Below are positions 8,307 to 16,190 of a DNA stretch of 64,000 bases, piece after piece. The stretch lies in assembly GCA_039931615.1 (NCBI GenBank), contig JBDTRR010000006.1, positions 62,001 through 126,000 on the forward strand. The letters are read 5' to 3'. This stretch comes from JAHFUI01 sp039931615 (GTDB taxonomy: Bacteria > Acidobacteriota > Vicinamibacteria > Vicinamibacterales > CAVVIG01). The position numbers and the translations under genes are program-made. The notes beneath the pieces were generated by a model. That model was not told the origin of the DNA, searched no databases, and saw only the letters and a program-made list of their open reading frames with translations. Each line of letters starts with the position of its first letter. The first letter of the stretch is position 1.

Positions 8307-9641
8307 TCAACCGAGATTGATCGTACCGGTACTGTCGCCGAGCGTGTCGATCTGGACGCCGACTTTGTCCAACAACGAGACCAGCAGGTTGGTCATTGGA
8401 ACGTCCTGGTGCTTGACGTGGCGACCCGTCCGAAGCCCCCCGGCGCCCTTGCCGAAGACCAGCGTCGGGATGTCGTGGAAGGCATGCTGGTTGCCGTCGC
8501 CCATCGCCGACCCGTAGACGAGAATCGAGTGGTCGAGCAGCGATCCGTCGCCATCGGGAGTCGCCTGCATCTTGTCCAGCAGGTGCTTCAACACCTGCAT
8601 ATGGTAGACGTCGATCTGCACCTTCTGCTCGATCAACCGCTGGTCGTGCCGGTGGTGCGTGATGATGTGGTGCTGCTCGGACTGCCCGAGGTTCTTGAAG
8701 ACATGGCCACTGAGCTCGCGGCCCATCATCATCGAGAACACCCGCGTCATATCAGTCTGGAACGCCAGCACCTGCAGATCGAACATCAGCGTCGCATGCT
8801 CGGCCCAATCCGCTGGCACGGTGGTCGGCCGCTCCGGCAGGTCGACCACCGTTGCGCCGCGCTCCTCGGTGCGGCCAATCCGCTGTTCCACCTCCCGGAC
8901 CGAGTCGAGATATTCGTTCAGCCTGGTGCGATCGCCGGCACCGAGGCGCGTCCGCAGACGGGCGGCATCCTCGGCAATCGAGTCGAGCAGGCTCGCGTCC
9001 CAGCGCCGATCGCGGCGCCGCTGCTCGACGCTGTCTCCCGAGCCGAACAGGCGCTCGAAGACGATGCGCGGGTGGGACTCCATGGGCACGGGCGTCTTCT
9101 CGTCCTGCCACGACAGGGTGCTCGAGAAGAGGCACGTCCCCCCTTCACACCCGAACGCGCTCGGCTGCTCGAGCGAGAGCTCCAGCGACGGGAGGATGGT
9201 TTCCTTCCCGAGCGTCCGCGCGGCCAGCTGGTCGGCGGTGACGCCCAGACGGACCTCGGCGCCGACGGTCGTCACGGCCGCGGCGTGGACGCCGCTCAGC
9301 CACACCGCCCCCGCCCGCGGATGAGGAAAGCTGCCGTCGCCTTTGGACGCGCCCTCGTTGTGACACAGCCCGGTGACGACGAGCATCTGGTCGCGCAGCG
9401 GCTCGAGCGGCGTCAGGATCCGGGGCATTGCAAAGCTGGCGCCCTCGGCCGTCGGGGTCCATTGATCGTAGATGGTCCCCATCGGGTGGTAGAGGAAACC
9501 GATGCGTCGCGTCGGCGCCGCGGCGGTACGCTGCATGGCGGTGAGCGCCGGAACCATCGCCTCGAGGAGGGGCAGACTCAACGTCGCCCCGAGCCCGCGC
9601 AGGAACGTCCGTCTGGGCAGTGATTGTCTGGTCACGAACAT
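8307..9641 (-). CDS. DUF1552 protein with Tat signal (copy 2)
   Basis: 444 residues with the same N-terminus as copy 1 (LPRRTFLRGLGATLSLPLLE, a Tat signal). Matching blocks include IGFLYHPMGTIYDQWTP, ILTPLEPLRDQMLVVTGL, TLSWQDEKTPVPMESHPRI, VFERLFG and GSLLDHSILVYGSAMGDGN, so the family assignment is firm while the function is not. The C-terminus ends in TGTINLG, close to TGNVEL of copy 1. AAGGAG lies about 9 bases before ATG 9641. It sits 29 bases downstream of the second DUF1592 gene, reproducing the copy 1 cassette order and implying an ancient tandem duplication. Copies 1 and 2 are clearly diverged, so they probably act on different substrates. Confidence 0.93.
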   Translation of the reverse strand: MFVTRQSLPRRTFLRGLGATLSLPLLEAMVPALTAMQRTAAAPTRRIGFLYHPMGTIYDQWTPTAEGASFAMPRILTPLEPLRDQMLVVTGLCHNEGASKGDGSFPHPRAGAVWLSGVHAAAVTTVGAEVRLGVTADQLAARTLGKETILPSLELSLEQPSAFGCEGGTCLFSSTLSWQDEKTPVPMESHPRIVFERLFGSGDSVEQRRRDRRWDASLLDSIAEDAARLRTRLGAGDRTRLNEYLDSVREVEQRIGRTEERGATVVDLPERPTTVPADWAEHATLMFDLQVLAFQTDMTRVFSMMMGRELSGHVFKNLGQSEQHHIITHHRHDQRLIEQKVQIDVYHMQVLKHLLDKMQATPDGDGSLLDHSILVYGSAMGDGNQHAFHDIPTLVFGKGAGGLRTGRHVKHQDVPMTNLLVSLLDKVGVQIDTLGDSTGTINLG

Positions 9642-9670
9642 GCCGGTGTTCTCCTTGACTAAGCTCGGCG

Positions 9671-12139
9671 CTACCGTCGCGCGGTCGCCGCGGCCGGCGG
9701 CGTCTTCAGCTGAGCCCGCCGCATCTGAAATGGCACGCTGCCGACGATCCCGCGAACCAGCGCGCTCATCGGGTAGCGCTTCGGCGCGGCGTCGCGCATG
9801 ATGGCGCGGATGTAGGGCTGGTCGCCTGGTTCGATCCCGCGGCCCAGCGCATACGACAGCATCTTCGCCACCACGGTGCGGACGAATTCCTGATCGAACG
9901 GCGGCGCCAGCAGCACCTGCCGCAATCCCTCGATGCCGGTGAACGCCGTGCCGTTCGCGAGCGTCGCGGCGGTGTCAATCGGGCCGTGGGATTCGCCGCG
10001 CGTCCGCCACTGGCCGACGGCGTCGAACTGCTCGAGGGCGAAGCCGAGCGGGTCCATCTGTGCGTGACAGCTCGCGCACGCCGGGTTCGCCCGGTGCTGC
10101 TCCATCCGCGCCCGCATCGACAGGACCTGCCCCGCGTCATTGGTGTCCTTCAGCGACGGCACGTCGGGCGGCGGCGGCGGCGGCGGCATCGACAGCAACG
10201 TTTCGAGAATGAACTTGCCGCGATTCACCGGCGAGGTCCGGTTGGCGTACGAGGTGACGGTGAGGACGCTGCCTTGTCCCAGCAGGCCGCGCCGTGGGCT
10301 GTCAGCGGGGAGCGCGACGCGGCGGAAGTGCGAGCCGTAGACATCCGGGATCCCGTAGTGCCGGGCGAGGCGCTCGTTGAGGAATGTGAAGTCCGCCCCG
10401 AGCAGATCGAACACGCTGCGATCCTCGCGGAGGGTCGCCTCGACGAAGAGCCGCGTCTCCTGGGCCATGGCCTGGCGCAGCCCCTCGTCGAAATTGGGGA
10501 ACAGCCGGTCGTCGGGCCGCTTCACCGCGACGAAGTCCCGCAGATACAGCCACTGCCCGGCGAAGTTCTCGATCAACGCGGCGGATCGGGGATCGGCGAT
10601 CATCCGTCGGATCTGCTGCTCCAGCACCTGCGGCGTGTGCAGCACGCCGCGCGCGCCCAGCTCGATCAGCTCGTTGTCGGGGACGCTGCTCCAGAAGAAG
10701 AACGACAGCCGCGACGCCAGCTCGAGGTCCGAGATCCGGTAGAGGGCGCCGGGCCGGACATCGGCCGGATCAGACTCGACCCGGAACAGGAACTCCGGGC
10801 TGACGAGCAGCCGCTCGATCGCCCGCTTGATCCCGTCCTCGAAGCCCCCTTCCTTCGTGCCCTCCGTGTAGAACGTCAGCAGCGGGGCGACGTCGGCGGC
10901 GTTCACCGGACGACGGAGCGCGCCGCGCGCCAGGCCGGTCAGGATCCGTCGGGCACAGCCGGACGCGTCCTCCCCGGCCTGCCGGCGGGCGGCGGAGGAC
11001 GATGCCGGTTCAGCGGGGTGGCAGACGAAGATGCGCTGCCGGCTCGGCGTGTTGCCCGCACCCGTCACCTTCTCCGGGCCGCTGATGGTGATGCTCGACA
11101 CCGCCGCCGACTCGACGCCGCGCCCGCGCAGGTACGGCGTCACGAGCGACTCGATCGGGGCGGCGGCGCGCTGAAGAAACGCGACGCCGATGTCGTGCGG
11201 CCCGGCCGAGACCGCGATCCGGGCCTGGAGCGTTCCGCCGCCACCGCCGCCGCGCCTGCCCTGGCGGTCGCCGGACGGCGGACGCCGCTCCTCCTTGAAC
11301 AGCTGCACGCGCCGCCCGTCGACGGCCAGCTCCAGCTGGAACGCTTCGTCCGCGGTGCTCGGATCGTAGACGCCGCCGCGCGCGACCTGCACGTCGAAGG
11401 TGTACTCGCCGTCGACCGGGAACGTCCGGCGGATCAGCGCGCCGCCGCGCGTCCCGAGCGGAAGCTCCTCGAAATGCACATCCTGCGGCAGCTGGCCCGA
11501 CAGCTGGTAGGTATCGATCATCCGCGGCACGGCGACATCCCCCACCGCCAGGCGGCTGATCTTGCGGGCGGCGCCGATGTATCGCTCAATCAGCGACGGC
11601 GAGACGAACAGCGCGTCGGCCATGTTGTCGAAGCCCTCGCCGATCTCGTCGGGCGGCAGGAGCAGCGAGATCTCCATCTCCTTGGGCAGGTCGTCGACCG
11701 CCAGCAGATCCCGCACCGCATTGCGGTATTCGGTGCGATTCAGCCGATGGACCCGCGGGACGCGGCCCGGATTCGGGCGCGCGGTCGCCGCCCGATCGAG
11801 CCCCGCCTCGATCGCAGTGACGAACGACGCGACCGCCGCCGGATCGGGATGCCGCGCCGCGGGAGGCGGCATGACGCCGGTCCGCACCTTCTGCAGCACT
11901 TTCTCCCACACGGCGGGGTTGCTCGCCGGGTCGGACACGTCGAACGTGTCGAGCGGCAGATCCGCCGTCTTCAGACGGGTGTTGTGGCACGTCACGCAGT
12001 ACGTGGCCACGAATCGCGCCTCCGGCGACGCAGCCGCGGGGTTCGCGGCGGACGCGGACTGCGCCGGCACGGCGGCCCGCACCGGGTCGGAGCCGGGATG
12101 CAGCAGTGCCGCCGCCACCATGATCGGCAGTAGCCTCAC
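9671..12139 (-). CDS. DUF1592-family multidomain cytochrome c protein (copy 2)
   Basis: About 822 residues, exported (MRLLPIMVAAALLHPGSD). It has the same domain series as the protein at 4,640: haem motif CVTCH near residue 48, DUF1587 (HRLNRTEYRNAVRDLLAVDD), a beta-rich insert, DUF1595 (LARGALRRPVNAADV), DUF1592 (ISDLELASRLSFFFWSSVPD), DUF1588 with CASCHAQMDPLGF, and DUF1585 ending in MRRAQLK. The two CxxCH sites predict covalent haem and a periplasmic redox or redox-sensing role; the reaction is unknown. The start is chosen at GTG 12,139 because GGGAAGG lies 5 bases upstream; a GTG at 12,172 would add 11 residues. It follows the TonB receptor gene by 36 bases, so receptor and enzyme are probably co-expressed. 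Confidence 0.92.
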   Translation of the reverse strand: MRLLPIMVAAALLHPGSDPVRAAVPAQSASAANPAAASPEARFVATYCVTCHNTRLKTADLPLDTFDVSDPASNPAVWEKVLQKVRTGVMPPPAARHPDPAAVASFVTAIEAGLDRAATARPNPGRVPRVHRLNRTEYRNAVRDLLAVDDLPKEMEISLLLPPDEIGEGFDNMADALFVSPSLIERYIGAARKISRLAVGDVAVPRMIDTYQLSGQLPQDVHFEELPLGTRGGALIRRTFPVDGEYTFDVQVARGGVYDPSTADEAFQLELAVDGRRVQLFKEERRPPSGDRQGRRGGGGGGTLQARIAVSAGPHDIGVAFLQRAAAPIESLVTPYLRGRGVESAAVSSITISGPEKVTGAGNTPSRQRIFVCHPAEPASSSAARRQAGEDASGCARRILTGLARGALRRPVNAADVAPLLTFYTEGTKEGGFEDGIKRAIERLLVSPEFLFRVESDPADVRPGALYRISDLELASRLSFFFWSSVPDNELIELGARGVLHTPQVLEQQIRRMIADPRSAALIENFAGQWLYLRDFVAVKRPDDRLFPNFDEGLRQAMAQETRLFVEATLREDRSVFDLLGADFTFLNERLARHYGIPDVYGSHFRRVALPADSPRRGLLGQGSVLTVTSYANRTSPVNRGKFILETLLSMPPPPPPPDVPSLKDTNDAGQVLSMRARMEQHRANPACASCHAQMDPLGFALEQFDAVGQWRTRGESHGPIDTAATLANGTAFTGIEGLRQVLLAPPFDQEFVRTVVAKMLSYALGRGIEPGDQPYIRAIMRDAAPKRYPMSALVRGIVGSVPFQMRRAQLKTPPAAATARR

Positions 12140-12175
12140 GAATACCTTCCCACTCGAAACCCGCGAACGCACGGC

Positions 12176-15019
12176 CTAGAATTTCACCGTCATCCCCAGA
12201 CGGATCAGGCGCCCGGGCAGGATCGCGGTCACGCGATCCAGCGCCAACCCGAACGCGTTGGTCTGGGCGGTGACGGGGTTCGCGTTGAGCGCGTTGAACA
12301 CACCGACCTCCGGCCGGACCTCCACGGCGCCCGCCCTGACGGCCTTCGAGAAGCTCAGGTCGAGCTGAGTGACGGTGTCGAGGAACAGCGTGTTCGGCTG
12401 GTTCAGACGCGCGGTCACCGACGCCTGGGTCAGCGTCGGCAGCTGCGTTTTGGTGACGACGTAGGTCAGCTGCCGCGCCGCGCCCGGAATACTCTGGAAC
12501 ACGGCGCTGGCCCGGACGCCGAACGGCAGTCCGTAGGTGCCGGACAGGCGGAACAGCGTCCGGAACGGCACGTCATACGTCGTCTGATCGCAGAACCGCA
12601 GATTGTTGGGATCCTGCACGTCGCACGTCACCGAAAGCGTTCGGCCGGTCGACGTCCCGCCATTGACCGTGGCGCCCCGGAAGCGCAGGTTCACCGTCAC
12701 GTCGACGCCCTGGTAATACATCCGGTTGTTGGACGAATTGTCGTCGAAGAGGTCGACCAGGCCCAGCGCCGAGGGCGCCAGGTTGTAGATCGGTATCGTC
12801 TGGCCGGCCTGCTGCGGATCGGGCACCGAGGTCAGCGTGTAGGCCGAGAGCGGGGCGGCGAGGTTCTGCGTCCAGAGCGTCTCGAAAAAATGCCGGCGGT
12901 TGTAGCTGACCGAGACGCCGACGCCGCGCGCCAGCTCGTGCTGGAATGCCACGTCGTAGACCCACTGGTACGGCCGCTTGATCCCCGGCGCCGGATTCTG
13001 ATTCTGCCGGATGCCGAACGTCCGGTTGCTCGTCGGCCCCAGCTCGCTCTCCTGGGCGATGTCATCCCGGTTCGCGTCGGTCCACGTCCGGACGTCGGTC
13101 GAGATGACCATCGGGTTGTACGTCGCCGCGAAGCCGGTGCCCTGTGACTGCACGTAGGAGCCGAGGTTTCCCTTGATCGCGGTGGCGCCGTTGCCGAACA
13201 GGTCGTAGGACACGCCGAAGCGGGGCGACACGTTCTTCCAGCTCTCGAGGTCGTCGTTGGCCGCGAACTGCCGCGCCGGAACGAACCGGCCGGCCGGCAC
13301 CGACTGCTCGGGAATCGAGGTGCGGAAGTAATCGAAGCGCAGGCCGGGGTTGAGCGTCAGCCGGCCCCTGGTCCAGGTGTCCTGCACGAAGATCCCGAGA
13401 TCCGCGTCCACCTCGTTCCGGCTGGCGGTCGGGGTATTGAAGATGGTGACCTGGGTGGGAGCGCCGCTGCGGTACTGCTGGATCAGATCCGCATTGATGC
13501 CCGTCCGCGTGTCCTGCTGCCAGCCGAAGCGCTGCTGGAACCCGACCTTCAACGAGTGGGAACCGCTCACATACGACAGCGACGACTGGATGTAGTGGCT
13601 CATCGTCGGCATTTTCTGCGGTCCGGTCTGGACCCCGGTGCCGGTCACGGCCGCGACGGTGTTGGTGCCGAGCGTCAGGTCCTGGTGAGGGATGCTGCCG
13701 TAGCCGGTGCCGGGCGCGCAGAGGTCGAAGGCGGTGTGGCAGGTGCCGAGGATGACCTCGGGTTCGAACTCGTACTTCGCGTTGTTGAACGTCTGGTGGT
13801 AACCGGCCTCGAGCAGCAGATGGTTGCTCAGCGTCGACGTCCACTTCGCCTGAGCGATGTGCTGCGCCGGCTGGCTCTGCACCAGGCTGGCTTCAGGCGC
13901 AATCGTCCCGGAGAGGTTGGCGTGGCCACGGCGCTTCTCCGACCAGTCGAACATCGCCGTCACTTTGTTCTTCGGCGTGAGCTGTCCGGTCAGACGGACC
14001 GGAAACGCATGGATATTGTTGTCGTCGATCGCCTGCGTCCCGTCCGGATTGACCGCGCCGCCGACGTAGTTGTTGTACGCCCAGTTGCGGCCGGAGAAGA
14101 AGAACCACAGACGGTCCTTGATGATCGGGCCGTCGACGGTGTAGTTGATGTCGTACTGGCGGTACAGCTTCGCCGGCACGGTGAAGCCGCGGAGCGCCAG
14201 GTCGGCGTCCGTGTTCTGGCTCCACAGGCTGGTGTTGGCGAAGTTCGTCATGAAATCGCCCGAGAACTTGTTGCCGCCGGTCCGGGGAATGCGGTTGACG
14301 AGCACCCCGGACAGCTGGCTCTCGGCGTTCCCGCCGCTGACCTGCACGGCGATTTCCTGCGTCTGGGCCTCGTTGTCATAGACGCACGCGCACTGCCCAC
14401 CCGCGAACATCGCATCCGCGACCATCCCGTCGATCAGCGTCCGGGAATCGTTGTTCAGGGAGCCGTGCACCGTCAGGCTGCCGCCCTGCCACATCGACGT
14501 CGATCCGCCGACGTCGAACTGGCCGGTCAGGACGGCCGGAACGGTTGCCGCCATCGTGACGTAGCTCCGGCCGGTCGGCAGCGCCGCGAGCAGCTCGCTG
14601 TTGACCACCTCCCGCCGCTGGCTCGACTGCACGTCGACGATCGGGCTGCTGCCGGTGACGGTGATGCTCTGCTCGATGCCGGCCACCGTCATCTCGATGT
14701 TGACCGGGGCGACGAAGTTCGATTCCAACTGGATCCCCTCGCGGACGACCGTCGCGAAGCCGGACAGCGTGAACGTGACCGTGTAGACGCCCGGCCGCAG
14801 ATCCACGACGCGATACTGACCCGCTTCATTCGTAACCGCCGTGCGCGACTTCTCGATCAAGGCCGGGCTGCTCGCCTCGACCGTGACGCCCGGCACGTTG
14901 GCGCCGGTCGCATCCCTGACGACGCCGGCGATGGCGCTCGAACCGGTCTGGGCAAGCGCCGCGGCGGGCGACGCCAGTGCGAGTGCGACGAGTACAAGCC
15001 GCACGAGGTGATTTGACAT
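12176..15019 (-). CDS. TonB-dependent receptor, Oar-type, with carboxypeptidase-regulatory-like domain
   Basis: 947 residues: signal peptide (LVLVALALASPAAALAQ), regulatory-like beta-sandwich (about 25-105, GVVRDATGANVPGVTVEASS), plug (about 110-250, ITVTGSSPIVDVQSSQRRE through LSGVLVNRIPRTGGNKFSGD) and a 22-strand-type barrel ending in the outer-membrane signature LIRLGMTVKF. It imports a large ligand across the outer membrane using TonB; the ligand is unknown. The start at ATG 15,019 is preferred over an upstream in-frame start because it begins the signal peptide and is preceded by AGAAGAGAA. It is the first gene of a same-direction run with the DUF1592/DUF1552 cassette. The promoter candidate at 15,088-15,115 carries the 17-bp inverted repeat described separately. 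Confidence 0.93.
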   Translation of the reverse strand: MSNHLVRLVLVALALASPAAALAQTGSSAIAGVVRDATGANVPGVTVEASSPALIEKSRTAVTNEAGQYRVVDLRPGVYTVTFTLSGFATVVREGIQLESNFVAPVNIEMTVAGIEQSITVTGSSPIVDVQSSQRREVVNSELLAALPTGRSYVTMAATVPAVLTGQFDVGGSTSMWQGGSLTVHGSLNNDSRTLIDGMVADAMFAGGQCACVYDNEAQTQEIAVQVSGGNAESQLSGVLVNRIPRTGGNKFSGDFMTNFANTSLWSQNTDADLALRGFTVPAKLYRQYDINYTVDGPIIKDRLWFFFSGRNWAYNNYVGGAVNPDGTQAIDDNNIHAFPVRLTGQLTPKNKVTAMFDWSEKRRGHANLSGTIAPEASLVQSQPAQHIAQAKWTSTLSNHLLLEAGYHQTFNNAKYEFEPEVILGTCHTAFDLCAPGTGYGSIPHQDLTLGTNTVAAVTGTGVQTGPQKMPTMSHYIQSSLSYVSGSHSLKVGFQQRFGWQQDTRTGINADLIQQYRSGAPTQVTIFNTPTASRNEVDADLGIFVQDTWTRGRLTLNPGLRFDYFRTSIPEQSVPAGRFVPARQFAANDDLESWKNVSPRFGVSYDLFGNGATAIKGNLGSYVQSQGTGFAATYNPMVISTDVRTWTDANRDDIAQESELGPTSNRTFGIRQNQNPAPGIKRPYQWVYDVAFQHELARGVGVSVSYNRRHFFETLWTQNLAAPLSAYTLTSVPDPQQAGQTIPIYNLAPSALGLVDLFDDNSSNNRMYYQGVDVTVNLRFRGATVNGGTSTGRTLSVTCDVQDPNNLRFCDQTTYDVPFRTLFRLSGTYGLPFGVRASAVFQSIPGAARQLTYVVTKTQLPTLTQASVTARLNQPNTLFLDTVTQLDLSFSKAVRAGAVEVRPEVGVFNALNANPVTAQTNAFGLALDRVTAILPGRLIRLGMTVKF

Positions 15020-15087
15020 TCGTTTCTCTTCTTCTCGTTTCTCTTCTTCCGTGACGCATTTCAAGGGATTACGACCTGGACTCCGCG

Positions 15088-15115
15088 AGTCTAACGGATC
15101 GTCGAATGGACGCCA
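15088..15115 (-). promoter_or_regulatory. Candidate promoter of the TonB/DUF1592 run
   Basis: Reading the minus strand there is a -10-like TAGACT (15,093 to 15,088) and a poor -35, TGGCGT (15,115 to 15,110), 16 bp apart. The -35 begins with the last base of the inverted repeat at 15,115-15,131, the same geometry as at 20,361-20,405 and 26,149-26,193. A weak -35 next to a dyad is typical of an activator-dependent promoter. The leader to ATG 15,019 would be about 60 bases. Confidence 0.45.
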
Positions 15116-15131
15116 TTACCAGTATTGGTAA
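15115..15131. promoter_or_regulatory. 17-bp inverted repeat ATTACC-N5-TGGTRA, site 1
   Basis: The sequence is ATTACCAGTATTGGTAA, an inverted repeat with TTACCA/TGGTAA arms. It lies in the intergenic space between the minus-strand TonB receptor (start 15,019) and the plus-strand hydrolase (start 15,221), about 90-96 bp from both starts. Two more copies exist in the window (20,389-20,405 and 26,149-26,165). Probable operator of a dimeric regulator; the local LuxR-type regulator at 20,441-21,088 is the best candidate. Confidence 0.6.
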
Positions 15132-15220
15132 CGTCCTCGAAATTGCTGATGCCCGGGCGCGACAACCGGTAGAATCGGCGGCACGCACTTTTTCCCTTTT
15201 CGTTTTCCAAGGAGCCCATC

Positions 15221-16168
15221 ATGAACCGTCCGAGCAGAAGGAGCGCGATTCTGGGAGTCCTGCTCCTGTGCGGCGGCACCATCGCCGCCGCGGCATACCA
15301 GACCCCTGCCGGCGGCAGGCAGGGGCGCGGCGCCGACGGCGCCCAGGTGATTCAGGTCGACAAGCTCAAGGACAACCTCTTCATCCTCAGAGGAGGTGGC
15401 GGCAATACGGCCGTCTTCGTCGCCAGCGATGGCATCACCGTCGTCGACACGAAGATTCCCGGATGGGGACAACCGCTGATCGCGAAGATCAAGGAACTGA
15501 GCGACCGGCCGGTGATTCGGATCATCAACAGCCATACCCACTACGACCACGTCGGCGGCAACGTCGACTTTCCGACCACCATCGATATCGTCGCCCACGC
15601 CAACACCCGGACCAACATGGAGGGCGGCCGGCCGCCGAAGGGCGCCGAGGCCAGGGTGCCTCCCGATGTGTTCAAGGCCAACGGCGGGAAGAACATGGCC
15701 AAGCGATCCTTCACCGACAAGATGACGATCGGCAGCGGCGCCGACCGCATCGACCTCTACTACTTCGGACGCGGCCACACCAACGGTGATGCCTGGACCG
15801 TGTTCCCTGCCCTCCGGGTGATGCATGCCGGCGACATCTTCTCCGGCAAACTGGTGCCGCTGCTCGACAGCAACAACGGCGGCAGCGGCGTCGAGATCGC
15901 CGATACGCTCGTCAAGGCCGGGACCCTGAAAGACGTCGACCAGATCATCACCGGCCACAGCACGGTGATGACGCCGGCGGATCTGCAGGAGTACGCGGCG
16001 TTCAACCGCGACTTCCTCGCCTATGTCCGAGCCGCGAAGCAGGCCGGGAAGTCGGTGGACGAGGCGGCGAGCGGCTACAAGATTCCTGAACGGTTCGTCG
16101 GGTATCGAGCCCCGCAACCCGACAGCGTCAAGAACAACGTCGAGGTGGTCTACGGCGAACTGAAGTAG
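15221..16168 (+). CDS. Periplasmic metallo-beta-lactamase-fold hydrolase
   Basis: 315 residues with a signal peptide (ILGVLLLCGGTIAAAA). The metal site is complete: HTHYDH at residues 105-110, His186 in GRGHTNGD, Asp205 in HAGD and His246 in GHS, so a dinuclear metal hydrolase is expected. The sequence type (VDKLKDNLFILRGGGGNTAVFV, then VVDTKIPGWG) is that of the broad periplasmic MBL-fold group seen in Acidobacteriota and Proteobacteria, whose substrates range from lactones to esters; it need not be a beta-lactamase. AAGGAG precedes ATG 15,221. A -10-like TAGAAT at 15,170-15,175 may serve it. It is divergent from the TonB receptor and convergent with the ankyrin gene at 16,191. Confidence 0.9.
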   Translation: MNRPSRRSAILGVLLLCGGTIAAAAYQTPAGGRQGRGADGAQVIQVDKLKDNLFILRGGGGNTAVFVASDGITVVDTKIPGWGQPLIAKIKELSDRPVIRIINSHTHYDHVGGNVDFPTTIDIVAHANTRTNMEGGRPPKGAEARVPPDVFKANGGKNMAKRSFTDKMTIGSGADRIDLYYFGRGHTNGDAWTVFPALRVMHAGDIFSGKLVPLLDSNNGGSGVEIADTLVKAGTLKDVDQIITGHSTVMTPADLQEYAAFNRDFLAYVRAAKQAGKSVDEAASGYKIPERFVGYRAPQPDSVKNNVEVVYGELK

Positions 16169-16190
16169 CCGGCGTTGGTGTGTCCGGCTG

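Noticed and set aside
15221..16168. Naming the MBL-fold protein a beta-lactamase
   Set aside because: The metal motif is shared by many hydrolases and nothing in the sequence or context points to beta-lactams.
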